The notes beneath the pieces are model-generated. The model was given only the letters and a program-made list of their open reading frames with translations, was not told the origin of the DNA and made no database searches. Below are positions 1 to 10,271 of a stretch of 64,000 nucleotides of DNA, piece by piece. Made by a program: the position numbers and the translations under genes. The stretch spans positions 620,001 to 684,000 of the forward strand of contig AP026169.1 of NCBI GenBank assembly GCA_030295235.1. Reading direction: 5' to 3'. The DNA is from Fistulifera solaris (taxonomy: Eukaryota > Bacillariophyta > Bacillariophyceae > Naviculales > Stauroneidaceae). The stretch's first letter is position 1. Every line of letters starts with the position of its first letter.

Positions 1-180
1 GTACCGGTACCGGTACCCTGGTACTCTTTCGGGTGAAGAGGCACCAGAAACCGTACAGGTACAAGGTACAGTACCGGTACGGTACCTGTACCTGTTAGGT
101 ACCTGTACCAGATCCTCTGCAGTACATCCGTTAGAGTTAGGGTCAGGGTAGTTGGTACGCCGAGCATCGTACCAGGTACA
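1..180. repeat. GGTACC-rich low-complexity repeat
   Basis: The stretch is built from overlapping palindromic GGTACC, GTACCGGTAC and TACCTGGTA units, giving many short self-complementary words. Smaller patches of the same vocabulary occur near 1550, 30430, 35275, 35915, 41650, 56320 and 62695, always between genes. It is cut by the window edge, so its full length is unknown. No coding sequence is visible in it. Confidence 0.7.
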
Positions 181-760
181 GTCATGGGACGTGAAGTTAC
201 GATACGCTTCAGATGTCGAGAGTCAAGATCCGCCATGATGTGGAAGAATGACGAGTTTGTCGTCTTCCCGCTTTCTGAGAATTCCTATGATGTCCTTTTG
301 CACTGCAAAAAGTGAAAGAAATGACATCATCACGGTCCTAAATCCTGTATTTTGTTGTAACTGTGGACGACCTTTTTAAACGACTTAAGGATTTCAGTCC
401 CGTCACTCGTCAACTAGAGCGTTTCTTACACTTTTTTGCGCCGTCTTGTGACATAGACAAGATGGTCGAAAGATCTCATTGCAGGATAACCAGACATCAA
501 AATAACAACATAGTCATTCTTTGTGACTAATCATCGGAATTTAAAAGTTGTAATTGATCTCCCTCCCTTTCACCACAGCCACGAGATTCATAAAGAATTC
601 TCGGACGTATGTTGTAAGGACTTTGTTGTTGGCATTGTATGTCGCTTGCGACAAAAACAGTGGGTTGTCATTTGAAGAGACGAACGAAAGCGTCCTCATT
701 TGGATGCATCGACGTCGTGTAAGTCTTATTGATTCAACAAGAATGAACAGGATGATTCAG
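181..760. other. Intergenic, no gene recognised
   Basis: This lies downstream of the minus-strand Lin0512 gene. A short plus-strand open frame at 554-955 overlaps the real antisense exon and has no protein-like features. I see no RNA gene here. Confidence 0.5.
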
Positions 761-1476
761 TCAGTAACCAACGGTAACAGCCACACAAACAACAATCATA
801 TCCGTATTCGTATCGCCCATCGACTCTATAGCTTTTCCACTGTTCGCGATCATTCCACCGTCTTGAATTTGGACGCGTATGTGACCATAGGGGAAGGCTG
901 CTTTCACCGCGGAAAGATCCAAATCCGCCTGGTACTTGGAAGGAACAGCGACTAACACATCCAGTTTCATGGCATCTCGACCTCCCGGTATGATATCTCC
1001 AATACTAGGAATCTGATTGAATTCAATGGCGTTTCGACACGCTCTCACTAGGGGAATTATCGGAACGAAAGACGAGAGAGCAGCGATTTGTCGTGAACGT
1101 AAAAAGCTATGATTCAGTGTAAAAGACAATCCTCTTCAAAGCAAGATCCCTTCCCTACTTACCAGCTGCTTTGGTGGAATTTTGCCCATGGGCGTCGGCG
1201 CCGAAACCTGGCAGAAATAAAATATAGAAGGATGAGTGTTATTCAAGAAAAAAACAGCTTTTTGCTATCTTTCATCACTACTGACAAGAACGCACCACAT
1301 TCAACAAAGAGAATCTTTTCAACATGGGGATTTTCCGATAAAAATAGTCTCATTGTTGACGACCGGACGGAACATTTATCGGCTCGCAGTATTGAAAATG
1401 AAGGTCGTGCAACGAATCCCTGGACGGATGTTGTAGCAGCAAATAGAGCCACCAAAAAGAGTATGCAAGGATTCAT
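761..1476 (-). CDS. Lin0512-family protein, plastid-targeted
   Basis: Three exons on the minus strand: 1476-1296, 1207-1163 and 1047-761, giving about 170 residues. All junctions are GT-AG and keep the frame. The core reads FVECGFGADAHGQN, STKAAVRACRNAIEF, an IPGG turn and a C-terminal IVCVAVTVGY, which matches the Lin0512 family of unknown function. The first exon encodes a hydrophobic signal peptide (MNPCILFLVALFAATT) followed by SVQG/FVARPSF, an ASAFAP-like site typical of diatom plastid import, so a plastid location is inferred. It is a tandem paralogue of the gene at 1946-2553, with both shared introns at the same positions. The biochemical function of the family is not known to me. Confidence 0.8.
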
Positions 1477-1945
1477 GGAAAGAGAAAATGTAATAGGATG
1501 ATTCTTTTCTAGATGGTTGAAAGTTGAAATAGGGAGTAATAATACAGAGTACCGGTACTCCGTAATAAACAATGGCGGCGGCAGACATCCGACTGAACTG
1601 CATTTCAGTCACGAGACGAGAAAGCTTCCTTACTACTCCTTATTCATTAGCGAATAATCTACCTTTATTAGCACCAATTTTAGGTCAATGGTTGATACAC
1701 GAGGACACTTGAGCTCGAACGTCATTGGTGTACGGGCAGATGAAATTGCGTTTCGCCTACCAAAACCTCCGTTTGACAATTAATTGGAAAGTGACTCGAT
1801 GCTTGGTTAATAGTTACAGCATCATTAGATTTCTTTGAAGCAGGGAGCAAACGATGCTAGTACCAAATTCCTATAGCTAGAAGACCAGCGAGAATATGTC
1901 GCAGTCAGAGCAGTTTATTGCAGTAGTATGTATCGACACAGTTGA
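1477..1945. other. Intergenic between Lin0512 paralogues
   Basis: This is the promoter side of the plastid-targeted copy and the 3' side of the second copy. It holds a small GTACC patch (about 1548-1560) and one copy of the GACTG-N5-CAGTC-type dyad at about 1596-1615. Nothing else was recognised. Confidence 0.5.
1596..1615. promoter_or_regulatory. Dyad motif ACTG-N5-CAGT
   Basis: The sequence AACTG, CATTT, CAGTCACGAG forms a short inverted repeat about 120 bp upstream of the start codon at 1476 (minus strand). It belongs to the repeated dyad family also seen at 2670, 3931, 4147, 7647, 43496, 62185 and 62401. A regulatory role is inference only. Confidence 0.35.
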
Positions 1946-2553
1946 TTAATATCCGACAGTCACAGCGACGCAGACGATCACCATATCCGCATTTTTGTCT
2001 CCGAGCTCTTCGACGACACTACCACTGTTGGCTATCATCCCTCCGTCCTGGATCTGAATCCGCACTTCACCATAAGGGAATGCTGCTTTGATGGTAGAAA
2101 GATCCAACTGGCTCTGGTATTTTGGCGGGACGGCTAGCAAGACATCTAGTTTCAAGTTTTCCTTTCCACCGGGTATAATGCTTTTCAAACTAGGGAGCTG
2201 ATTGAATTCAATGGCGTTTCGGCACGCTCTGACTAGTGATTGTTTAATAACATCAAATTGAGACACTATTTCCTTTGATGCTTTTCATTTTACTTTGGAC
2301 TTACCCGCTGCTTTGGTCGAATCCTGGCCATGAGCATCCGACCCAAAGCCTGCGTCGCAAAGATGTAATCAGATGACAAATGAACAGAAAAGATCGACTC
2401 GATTAATTTTACTCAGATTGTTTACTCACCGCACTCGACAAAAGAATGTTTTGCACATGAGACTCTTCTGACAGAGTCTGCGCCGTAGAAGCCTTGCTGG
2501 TCTCCATAATAGAAAATGACGTCGTAGATATACTTGTAACTTTGATTCGTTTT
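1946..2553 (-). CDS. Lin0512-family protein, second tandem copy
   Basis: Exons 2232-1946 and 2349-2305 are clear, and an upstream coding exon ends at 2430 (TGC G, donor gtgagt). Joined, they read HSFVECGFGSDAHGQD, STKAAVRACRNAIEF and end in IVCVAVTVGY, the same family as the neighbour at 761-1476 and with identical intron positions. The open frame runs back to 2553 with no ATG in that frame; a preceding AG at a TAG suggests either an unseen upstream exon or an indel, so the 5' end is unresolved. The ATG at about 2507 is in a frame that does not join the core. No signal peptide is visible, so this copy is probably cytosolic. Confidence 0.7.
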
Positions 2554-2669
2554 CTATGCAACAAGAAAGGACTTGTTAATTGTCACAATTGTATGACAAC
2601 AATTAAAAATCGTTTGCGCCGCAAACAGATCCATCATCGAGCGAAAAAAATAATCCTGTCCCTCAAATT

Positions 2670-2690
2670 CATGACTGGATTTCAGTCTTG
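2670..2690. promoter_or_regulatory. Dyad motif CATGACTG-N5-CAGTCTTG
   Basis: A near-perfect inverted repeat (CATGACTG, GATTT, CAGTCTTG) lying upstream of the minus-strand Lin0512 gene and downstream of the kinase gene. It is one of six close copies of the same 21-bp pattern in the window. Confidence 0.45.
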
Positions 2691-2951
2691 AGAACTTCAT
2701 TTCATATTCTCTACTCTGGCTTCTTATCTTATCAAATTCACTTAATTAACGTATCCCGCCTTAGTACAAGTGGACTTTCCGACCGTCCTTTGCCTTGAAT
2801 GTATAAGGTTCCCTGATGTGTTAACTTTCTAGTGGCGGCTCACAATGAACTCGAATGCTTTTAATTCCGACCCTACGTTTACTGCGACAAGAACCCAAGT
2901 ATACATTGACAAGAATTGTACATCATTTATAAATTCGATGTCTGTTGCTAG

Positions 2952-3854
2952 CTACCACGAGTCCTCCGAAGAATCGTCATCGTCATTCACGTATATGGGC
3001 TGGAGGGTCGCTGTAAATCGCGCTCGGTTTCTGGTATCCAGCAGATTGGTTGCGGTCAAACGCAACATACTGGTTCCCGAACTTGCTTCAAACCACCGCT
3101 TCGTCGTTCGCGGTCGACTCCAGCACTCACCATTTGAATGACAGAATTGATTGCAGGAATGGTGATAAAAGAAGCTTTCGATCCCCTTTTCACCCAGGTC
3201 GGTTATGCCATAGTTCCGTCTACGGGAGCAGATGGCTACATCCGTCAGTTCAAAACGGGACGTCTTTCCCGTGAACCTATCAAAGCGATAGCGACCTTGC
3301 AGGTCACAGACAATCATTTGTCCTCCGGAGCGATGATAAGTGAAATGGGAAAAGGCTTCCATTGCCAGTACGCCCCAGCCTACATCATCTTCGTCGGCAA
3401 TCCAGCCATTATTCGAAGTATACTTTCGAAAATAACGAATCAAAGGCTCGACTAAAAACTTCTTTCCACCAAGATTATGAAGACTTCCGTGCGTAATGAG
3501 AATTTCTTTCCCATAATCACACCACCGGTTCCAATCCTCCGCGAATTGGATGGCCTTGGCCGCCACCTGAAAATCCGTCGCGTAAAATTCGGTTTCAAGT
3601 GCCGAATAATGATCCTTGAAGATTTTGCACACGCATTCTTGTTGATTCCGATTGCCTCCGATATAGGTCCCCGCGTACGCGAGACGAAATTGACCTTCTC
3701 CTACAATTTGACGATGTACGTTTGCGCGGTCGCTGTCGAGATTGGTGCGGGCGGCCGATGAGTACATGATAGTATTCTTTGTGCGCTGAGAATCCCAAAA
3801 GCGTCTTTGATGGAGATGCGAACGATAACTACTAAACGTTGCGCATCCCTGCAA
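2952..3854 (-). CDS. Alpha-type (MHCK/eEF2K-like) protein kinase
   Basis: A 300-residue single-exon gene. An alpha-kinase catalytic domain covers most of it: glycine-rich VGEGQFRLAYAG (51-62), ATP-binding lysine in CVCKIF (K77), the GGQMIVCDLQG segment (178-187) carrying the catalytic aspartate, TDVAICS, and the zinc-binding tail DLGEKGIESFF followed by HHSCNQFC (231-238). These are the diagnostic marks of the atypical alpha-kinase family, which phosphorylates serine/threonine, classically in helical contexts. No calmodulin-binding, WD40 or channel domain is attached, so the substrate cannot be told. The acidic C-terminus (NDDDDSSEDS) is unique. The start is the first ATG of the frame; the N-terminal 40 residues are poorly structured. 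Confidence 0.85.
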   Translation of the reverse strand: MQGCATFSSYRSHLHQRRFWDSQRTKNTIMYSSAARTNLDSDRANVHRQIVGEGQFRLAYAGTYIGGNRNQQECVCKIFKDHYSALETEFYATDFQVAAKAIQFAEDWNRWCDYGKEILITHGSLHNLGGKKFLVEPLIRYFRKYTSNNGWIADEDDVGWGVLAMEAFSHFTYHRSGGQMIVCDLQGRYRFDRFTGKTSRFELTDVAICSRRRNYGITDLGEKGIESFFYHHSCNQFCHSNGECWSRPRTTKRWFEASSGTSMLRLTATNLLDTRNRARFTATLQPIYVNDDDDSSEDSW

Positions 3855-3930
3855 AATCCCTGCAAAATGGCATCTTCAACAGAAACGATAAAGGCGCAAA
3901 AAAATCGCGACGACAAGAACCGTTGCGTCT

Positions 3931-3951
3931 CATGACTTATTTCCAGTCTTG
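3931..3951. promoter_or_regulatory. Dyad motif, one half degenerate
   Basis: CATGACTT, ATTTC, CAGTCTTG lies 77 bp upstream of the kinase start (minus strand). The right arm is intact and the left arm differs by one base from the consensus. Confidence 0.35.
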
Positions 3952-4146
3952 CCGAAAAGCGGCGAACACTTTGGGCCTATAGTAAAACAAAACGGGAACG
4001 ATCCGACCGAAATTTTGACGTCAATGGTCGGATGGATCATGGCTCGTATACCATATCATACACTCTATCCAATTGATGCAGTGTCCACGTGTTTACGAGG
4101 CAGCATTCACAATCGCAAATAATGTGAAATCAGAAAGCGTTTGTCT

Positions 4147-4167
4147 CATGACTGAAATCCAGTCTTG
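4147..4167. promoter_or_regulatory. Dyad motif CATGACTG-N5-CAGTCTTG
   Basis: A full copy of the dyad (spacer AAATC) about 185-200 bp upstream of the likely HslV start codon at 4352, in the gap between the divergently transcribed kinase and HslV genes. Confidence 0.45.
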
Positions 4168-4351
4168 ATAAAATTCGACGTCCTTACGCCAGCGAGCATG
4201 CTTTGCTCGATTTTCTTATGCAGCGAAAAATAATAACTTCTCGCATTCCACCATGGTGTGATGTGAAGTTGACGCGTCCTGCAATCAACTCCTTTTGAAT
4301 CCTTACTTGGATAATCTTTTTTCTGTCTTTACCATATCACAGTATTCCTTT

Positions 4352-5091
4352 ATGAATCCTTCAATTTCTTCCAGAATTCTTTCACGAAATGTATGGAAAG
4401 CTGCGACATTCCGCACCTTGGCCTCGTCGGACGGATGGCACGGGACGACGATTCTTTGCGTCAAAAAGGATGGAAAAATCTGCATGATGGGTGATGGTAT
4501 GGTGAGCCAAGGTAACATGATTGTCAAACCGAATGCTGTCAAGATTCGCAGAATTCCGGATAAAGCAGACGCCACGAGCAAAGTCACTCCGACGCTGGTG
4601 GGGTTCGCCGGCGCGACGGCGGATGCTTTCACTCTCTTGGAGCGCTTGCAAGGAAAGCTAGACGAATACCCTGGTCAGCTACAACGAGCGGCTGTAGAAG
4701 TAGCCAAGGGTTGGAGAACAGACAAGTATCTCCGAAGATTAGAAGCGTCGTTGCTGGTGGCGGATGCCAAGGGAGTTTACGAAATGACGGGGAATGGCGA
4801 TGTCTTGGGCAGTCATGACGGAGTTGCTGGAGTTGGCAGTGGGAGCCCTTTGCTATTGGTAAGTTCTGGGATCTTGTTTATCAATACACCGAGACAGACG
4901 CGATCCTCATTTATTTGTGTAATTTACAACCGACAGCCGCGGCACGTGCCTTGATGGATTCAGACCTCTCCGCGGAAGAAGTGGCTCGAAAAGCAATGAA
5001 CGTGGCTGCCGACATGTGTGTTTATACAAATCATCAATTTCTTGTTGAGGTAATAGACGCCAAAGAACCTACGGAGGAAGGAGAATCATAA
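4352..5091 (+). CDS. HSLV: HslV (ClpQ) protease subunit, mitochondrial
   Basis: Threonine protease of the HslUV proteasome-like complex. After a basic presequence ([20 protein letters not shown]...) the mature N-terminus is expected at the TTILCV threonine. Also visible are [50 protein letters not shown] and GVGSGSP, followed in exon 2 by AARALMD and CVYTNHQF, all standard HslV blocks. The intron is 4859-4936 (gtaagt to cgacag). As printed, the exons join out of frame by one base; one more base in the CCCTTT run at 4846-4851 would give SPFAIAAARAL, matching the family exactly, so a sequence error is likely. An upstream in-frame ATG at 4295 would lengthen the presequence. No hslU is in the window. 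Confidence 0.88.
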
Positions 5092-6246
5092 GAACGGGCC
5101 TGTGTCTCTTTCTAGAAAGGATGGTTTTTCCTAAAGATACTATTATCAAAGCTGCGTATCCGGATGATTTCGTAAAGCTATGATTTATAGACTCCGACTA
5201 GCTGAAATACAAAAGTTCCGACTATTCAAACGTCCATTGACTAGGGACGACTCGCATTTAATGCTTGCTCTCTCCATGTATTAGTCATTCTGAAGTTCAT
5301 TTTGCACGCCATCGCACACGTAAACACTCTCTAGAACAAGATCGTCATGCTTCGTACGTAATGTGATCAAATACGTGCTCTGATGCTGCAACGTTTGACG
5401 TTCTTTCTTACACTACGTGATCAACTTTGTGACTCAAAGTTGCAGATGATGCGCGTGACGTCGATTTTCTTGCGGGAATACGAAAAAATTTCATACATTA
5501 TTGCAGAGTAAATTCGTTGAACTTGAAGCTATCCACGGCTTACCCGGTTCAAGATGAATACGAATGTACATTAAGTCTTCTTTTCGGTCTTGTTTCTTGT
5601 TTACATATACTACTTATCCATTTTTTAAATGTTCTGTGCGATTGCTTGACGCATGACCGCATGACGCATGACTTCTTAACGAATAACGAAGAGACTACGA
5701 GCGTCTTCATCTCATCTGTCGTCTCCATCTTCCCCGCTATCATGATATGATTGTCAAACCCACATTACTATGGAAGAAGGCAAACGACATCATTAACATC
5801 AGCATCCTAAACTAAGATGTCGCGATACAGCTTCGTACTGCCAATCGGCCACGTCCTTTATGCCCTTTAATAACGCTAAGTGTCAAGTGCCTTCCTGCAC
5901 AGAGTCCTGCGTTCACTCGAGCTACCGTAGTACGTAGTATAAGGAGACAGGAAACATGATCGTCTAACGTTACAACAATGTACAAGTGTGACAGAAGCAA
6001 GATATTCGACTCAAACCTTCTTGTCGGTACAAAATCCACATGATTCTACGCACAGGTGGCATGGCAAATCCATGTTTAGATTCCCTTCCGTAGAAACACT
6101 ACCGAGACACTTGGCTCGTAAATTCCGAGCGACATGTTCGCCTTTCTCAAAGTTTGCTACCGATCTCATTAATTTGCACGAGAAAGCTTGCCGCATATCT
6201 TTTCCATCTAATGTTTTTCGAAGAGTTTCACGAGCCTCACGACATC
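5092..6246. other. Intergenic, no gene recognised
   Basis: About 1.1 kb between HslV and the DUF6824 gene. Short open frames on both strands lack any protein-like composition. There is a small tandem of GCATGAC words at about 5649-5672. It probably holds the HslV 3' UTR and the promoter of the next gene. Confidence 0.4.
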
Positions 6247-7388
6247 ATGCCGAGACCTTTACTCCGTAACAAGAAGAAGGAAATCGAAGAAAATGCAGAT
6301 TTGCAGACCTTCCCGATTGCCGACCTAACGTGTCATGATATCATGTTGGGCAGAGGAAATGCGGTCGCGCACAGTGAGGGCAACGTCTGCTATCGAGCCA
6401 TTATCTGGCAGTACCGGGAGATCTATGTTGCTTCTGCACGCGACAAAAAACAAGAGATTGCGCAGCAAGTGATCGACCAAGTGTATGCGCTGGATCCTCC
6501 GGGGCGATTCCTCGAGTACATATCGGACGATATGTGTCGAGAAGTTCCCCATGCTCGTATCCTCGAGAAATGCTGCCAATCGTTGCGAGAAAAGAAGTAC
6601 AAGAAAGTTCCCAACATTGATCTTCCTTTGCTCGGCAAGCAGTCCTCGACCAGCGGTACCTTGTCGAAGACGACGAGATGTGCCTCCCGCAAGAAGAAAA
6701 TCTCTCCGCGAAAGGCCAAGACCGTCGCATCATCAATCCAGCAGACCACAAAGCACGAGTTCAAGTTGACAAAAAGCAAGATTGGAAAACGACCCACCAC
6801 GCGAAAGTCAGGAGCCGAAGCGCCGGAGTCCGACGTTCAGCAAACGAACATGAAAGATTCAAACAGCCCCGACCGTGAGGAAGAGCAAGCTGCGACCGAA
6901 ACCAAGATGGATATCGGAGAGAAGACTCCTATTTGTGACAATAGGAGCTTCATCAACGCCAAAAAACTTCTTTTGGGCAAAAGGTTCAACCATCTACGAC
7001 GGAGGCGACAACGGCGAAGCCTCCCCCTTTGGAACAGCCTGCCGGTATGGAAAACACCAAACAACTTGCTGAAAGCGTGGAAGAGTCCGAAAACGAAGTC
7101 TTCGATGGCATGTTCAACATGTTGCCACTATCTCTTGTGGAGTTTTACACCACATCCGCTGGCGATGACCGCATCACGCGCGAAAAGACACGTGAAGAAA
7201 GCATCGAGTCACCCACCACCGTCATGGACGATTTTGGTTTCCTCCCACCGCTTCCTTTGCAGATGGCGAATTCGCTGTACCTCGAAGGTGAGACCAAGTG
7301 GGTCAACCCCGCGGATAATGTCACGGCCAACGTCGTGGCCGCGTGGACGGAGTTCGCCACTAACGGCGGTTTCGCCCGATACAGCTGA
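6247..7388 (+). CDS. DUF6824-domain protein (frame break)
   Basis: The N-terminal third carries the diatom DUF6824 pattern: HDIMLGRG, then HSEGN, a basic helix (RAIIWQYREIY, ARDKKQEIAQQVIDQV), PPGRFLEYI and ILEKCCQSLREKK. The middle is a basic, Lys/Ser/Thr-rich linker. The C-terminal part (KVQPSTTEATT, SVEESENEVFDGM, DDFGFLPPLPLQ, WVNPADNVTANVVAAWTEF) is in another frame. The switch falls at an A6 run at 6961-6966; one added A gives a continuous protein of about 380 residues. The domain is common in diatoms and often predicted as DNA-related, but its function is unknown. ATG 6247 is preferred; an upstream in-frame ATG (6154) adds 31 unlikely residues. Confidence 0.7.
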
Positions 7389-7646
7389 GCATTCTCGGCA
7401 ATTTTGGTTTCATAGAAACGTAGAAAATTATTAGTAGTGTTGATTGTTTGGATTCATGTTCTTCAGCGTTGTTATCTACATTTGACTTAGTGTTCCAATC
7501 CATTCACATCGTCTTCACCGCAGCGTTCTTCGAAAAAGCGCACCAAAACGACGCAACTGTCTCTCTCATAAGTCGAAATCACAAAGCCGTCCGTTGTCAC
7601 CCGTTCTTGCTAGGAGTATAGTCCAAAGTGTTGGTCGTTTTTTTGC

Positions 7647-7667
7647 CAAGACTGCGTTTCAGTCATG
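7647..7667. promoter_or_regulatory. Dyad motif CAAGACTG-N5-CAGTCATG
   Basis: Inverted repeat with spacer CGTTT. The flank after it (AATAAATATTG) resembles the flank of the copy at 62401 (AATCAATATAC), hinting that a longer unit was once shared. It is about 325 bp upstream of the CLF1 ATG. Confidence 0.45.
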
Positions 7668-7824
7668 AATAAATATTGTGTTGAGTCAACCTGCTACGCA
7701 ACGACCGTTTTTTCGTCAGCGTTGTGAAATACAATTTGACTTTATTTCAATTCAAATCTTCTGCAGCATTTGCCTATGCGCATAACAAACGAGAAATTCG
7801 ACAAAGCCGTTGATTTCCGGAGAT

Positions 7825-7847
7825 CACGACTGCAGCTCTGTCACGAG
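7825..7847. promoter_or_regulatory. Degenerate dyad motif
   Basis: CACGACTG, CAGCT, CTGTCACGAG keeps the symmetry of the flanks but has CTGT instead of CAGT in the right arm. It lies about 150 bp upstream of the CLF1 start. Confidence 0.3.
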
Positions 7848-7991
7848 TTGTGAGGGAGCATGATCTCCATAGTCTTGCTTTCACCCGTCTCCCTTCAAAC
7901 CAAAGCGCATTGACAAAAAGTTAAAAAATAATCGAGGTCTTTTTCTTGTTTTCATCATTTCCCTGACTCTTTTCATTTGCATTGCAACAAC

Positions 7992-10069
7992 ATGTCCAAG
8001 AATTTAGTGAAAACAGAGCTCCCGCTCCCATTCAAATATCTGCCGAGCAATTACTGCGCGAAGCCGCGGATCGACAGCCCGAGTCCGCTCCCATTGAACC
8101 GGTCGTCAAAGTCCACGACGCGGAAGAATATCAGGCTCATTTGCGAGAACGTCGTCAGCATTACGAAGACAACATTCGATACAGAAGAGACGATATTGCC
8201 AATTGGATCAAGTATGCCAAATTTGAAGAAGAAAATCAAGAATTGGAACGCGCGCGGAGTGTTTTTGAGCGGGCTTTGGAAGTCGTCTCGAGTCGTTCGC
8301 CCGATTTATGGTTGCGTTATGTTGAACTAGAGTTACGCAATGAATGCATCAATCATGCTCGTAACATTCTGGATCGTGCCGTGCAGTTGTTACCGCGCGT
8401 CGATCGTCTCTGGTACAAGTATGCCTACGTCGAAGAAATGGTGCAAGACATTCCCAAGTGCCGTGCCGTTTTCGAACGATGGATGCAGTGGTTACCGGAC
8501 GATAATGCGTGGCTCTCCTTTGCTCGCTTTGAGACTCGGTGCGGGAATGTCGTACAAGCCGAAAAGGTACTTCGTCAATACGTCAATGCGTATCCGAGTG
8601 CTCGTGCGTTTTTACGCTTTGCCAAATGGGCCGAATTTGAAATCAACAACATTGCGCTGGCTCGAACCATATACGAGTCGGCCTTGACCGAATTAGAACC
8701 CGAAGAAGTACAACAGGCACGGTTATTTCGGCAATTTGCATCGTTCGAAGAGCGGCAGGGAGAATACGAACGCGCGCGTGTCATTTACAATCACGCTCTC
8801 AAGCTATTGAATTTGGAGCAAACTGCCATGATAGATGAAGACATTTCGGAACAGGAACGGCAAAAACGAGAGGAGCTATACAAAGCATATTTGGCGTTTG
8901 AAAAGAAGCACGGTAATCGTGAGGGGATAGAAAGAGTACTGGTGACGCAACGTCGGGTCAAATATCAGAAACAGCTGGAAGACAATCCGTACGACTATGA
9001 CTGCTGGTTTGACTGGATCAAGCTAGAAGAGTCTCAATTAGACAACGCAGCGGCAACACGCGATGTTTATGAAAAAGCTGTGGCACAAGTCCCCCCGTCA
9101 TCGGACAACAAAGATCATTGGCGGCGGTATATTTACTTGTGGATCTTTTATGCCGTTTACGAAGAACTCGCCAATCATGATTTAGATCGAGCAGCCGAAG
9201 TCTATCAAACCTGTTTGTCGCTCATTCCTCACAAAAACTTTAGTTTTGCGAAAATTTGGATTTACGCCGCACAGCTCCAAATTCGGCGTAAAGATGTCAC
9301 ATCCGCTCGTAAATTGTTTGGCAAGGCCATTGGTTTGTGTGGTAAAGAAAAGATTTTCACCGAGTACATCGCCTTGGAACTCGCTCTTGGTGAAATCGAC
9401 CGATGCCGATCCATATACAACAGCTACCTGAAAGCTATGCCTCACAATTGTAAAGCTTGGTCCAATTTCGCTGAATTGGAGAAATCGGTAGGCGAGACAG
9501 AGCGATGTAGAGCATTGTTTGAATTGGCTATCTCACAGCCGGCACTGGATATGCCAGAGGTCTTATGGAAAGCATATATCGATTTTGAAATCGAAGAAGG
9601 TGAAGGAAAACGAGCTCGGGCACTCTATCAAAGGCTTTTGGAAAAGACGAATCATGTCAAGGTATGGATATCATGGGCGCAATTTGAAGCCACCCCCGTT
9701 GGATTGGGTATGGACGAATCACGTACCATTATGGAAAAAGCGGACGATCAATTACGGAAAGAGCAGCTTTCGGAAGAACGCGTCTTGTTGCTCGATGCGT
9801 GGCGCGTATTGGAGCAAGAACACGGCGATGTTGACAGTGTCAGCAAAGTGGAAGCGAAGATGCCTCGTAGGATCAAACGCAAGCGAATGCGACAAGGCGA
9901 GCAAGGCAATGATCTGGGATGGGAAGAGTATTTCGACTACCAGTTTCCCGACGACGAAGGTGCAGGTGCTAACAATTTCAAGATTCTTGAAATGGCGGCC
10001 AAATGGAAAGCTGCCAAGGCTAATGCAGCGGACGATGATGATTCGGATCTTGACAGTGATGATGAATGA
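7992..10069 (+). CDS. CLF1: Pre-mRNA splicing factor CLF1/Crooked-neck
   Basis: A HAT-repeat scaffold protein of the NineTeen complex and spliceosome, about 695 residues, matching the yeast and animal proteins in length. It begins with APIQISAEQLLREA, then DNIRYRRDDIANWIKYAKFE and about 14 HAT repeats (W...Y...E and A...Y/FERAL patterns), including LPRVDRLWYKYAYVEEM, HWRRYIYLWIFYA and ISQPALDMPEVLWKAYIDFE, nearly identical to animal CRNKL1. The tail is acidic (DDDDSDLDSDDE). The long frame has no ATG; the nearest, at 7992, is one frame off. One extra T in TTT at 8003-8005 would give MSKNFSENRAPAP and a complete protein, which I favour over an unseen exon. It is convergent with the next gene. 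Confidence 0.92.
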
Positions 10070-10271
10070 ATAATCGTGAGTTAATGCTGATTATAACGGA
10101 AAAATCACTGCCATGGCTATGTTTGGCCAGTGCCATTAACAAGAAAACACGAACTCTTCGCATCAAACGACCGGTTAACATAAGACACGTATGATATAAA
10201 ATTGCGGCCTAAATTCTACGATCTGTGATTAACAGTCGCTTTCCTCTTCTATCAAAATAGTGTACATCATT

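Larger units (their letters stand above)
7389..7991 (+). other. Intergenic upstream of CLF1
   Basis: About 600 bp holding the 3' region of the DUF6824 gene and the CLF1 promoter. It contains two dyad copies at 7647-7667 and about 7825-7847. Just before the CLF1 start it is T-rich. No gene was recognised. Confidence 0.5.

Noticed and set aside
1109-1501. Open frame antisense to the first Lin0512 gene
   Set aside because: It is opposite three conserved exons with correct splice signals and has no recognisable content.
4295-4351. Extended HslV N-terminus from an upstream ATG
   Set aside because: The second ATG gives a cleaner basic presequence; the first 19 residues are hydrophobic and lack Arg. 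Not excluded.
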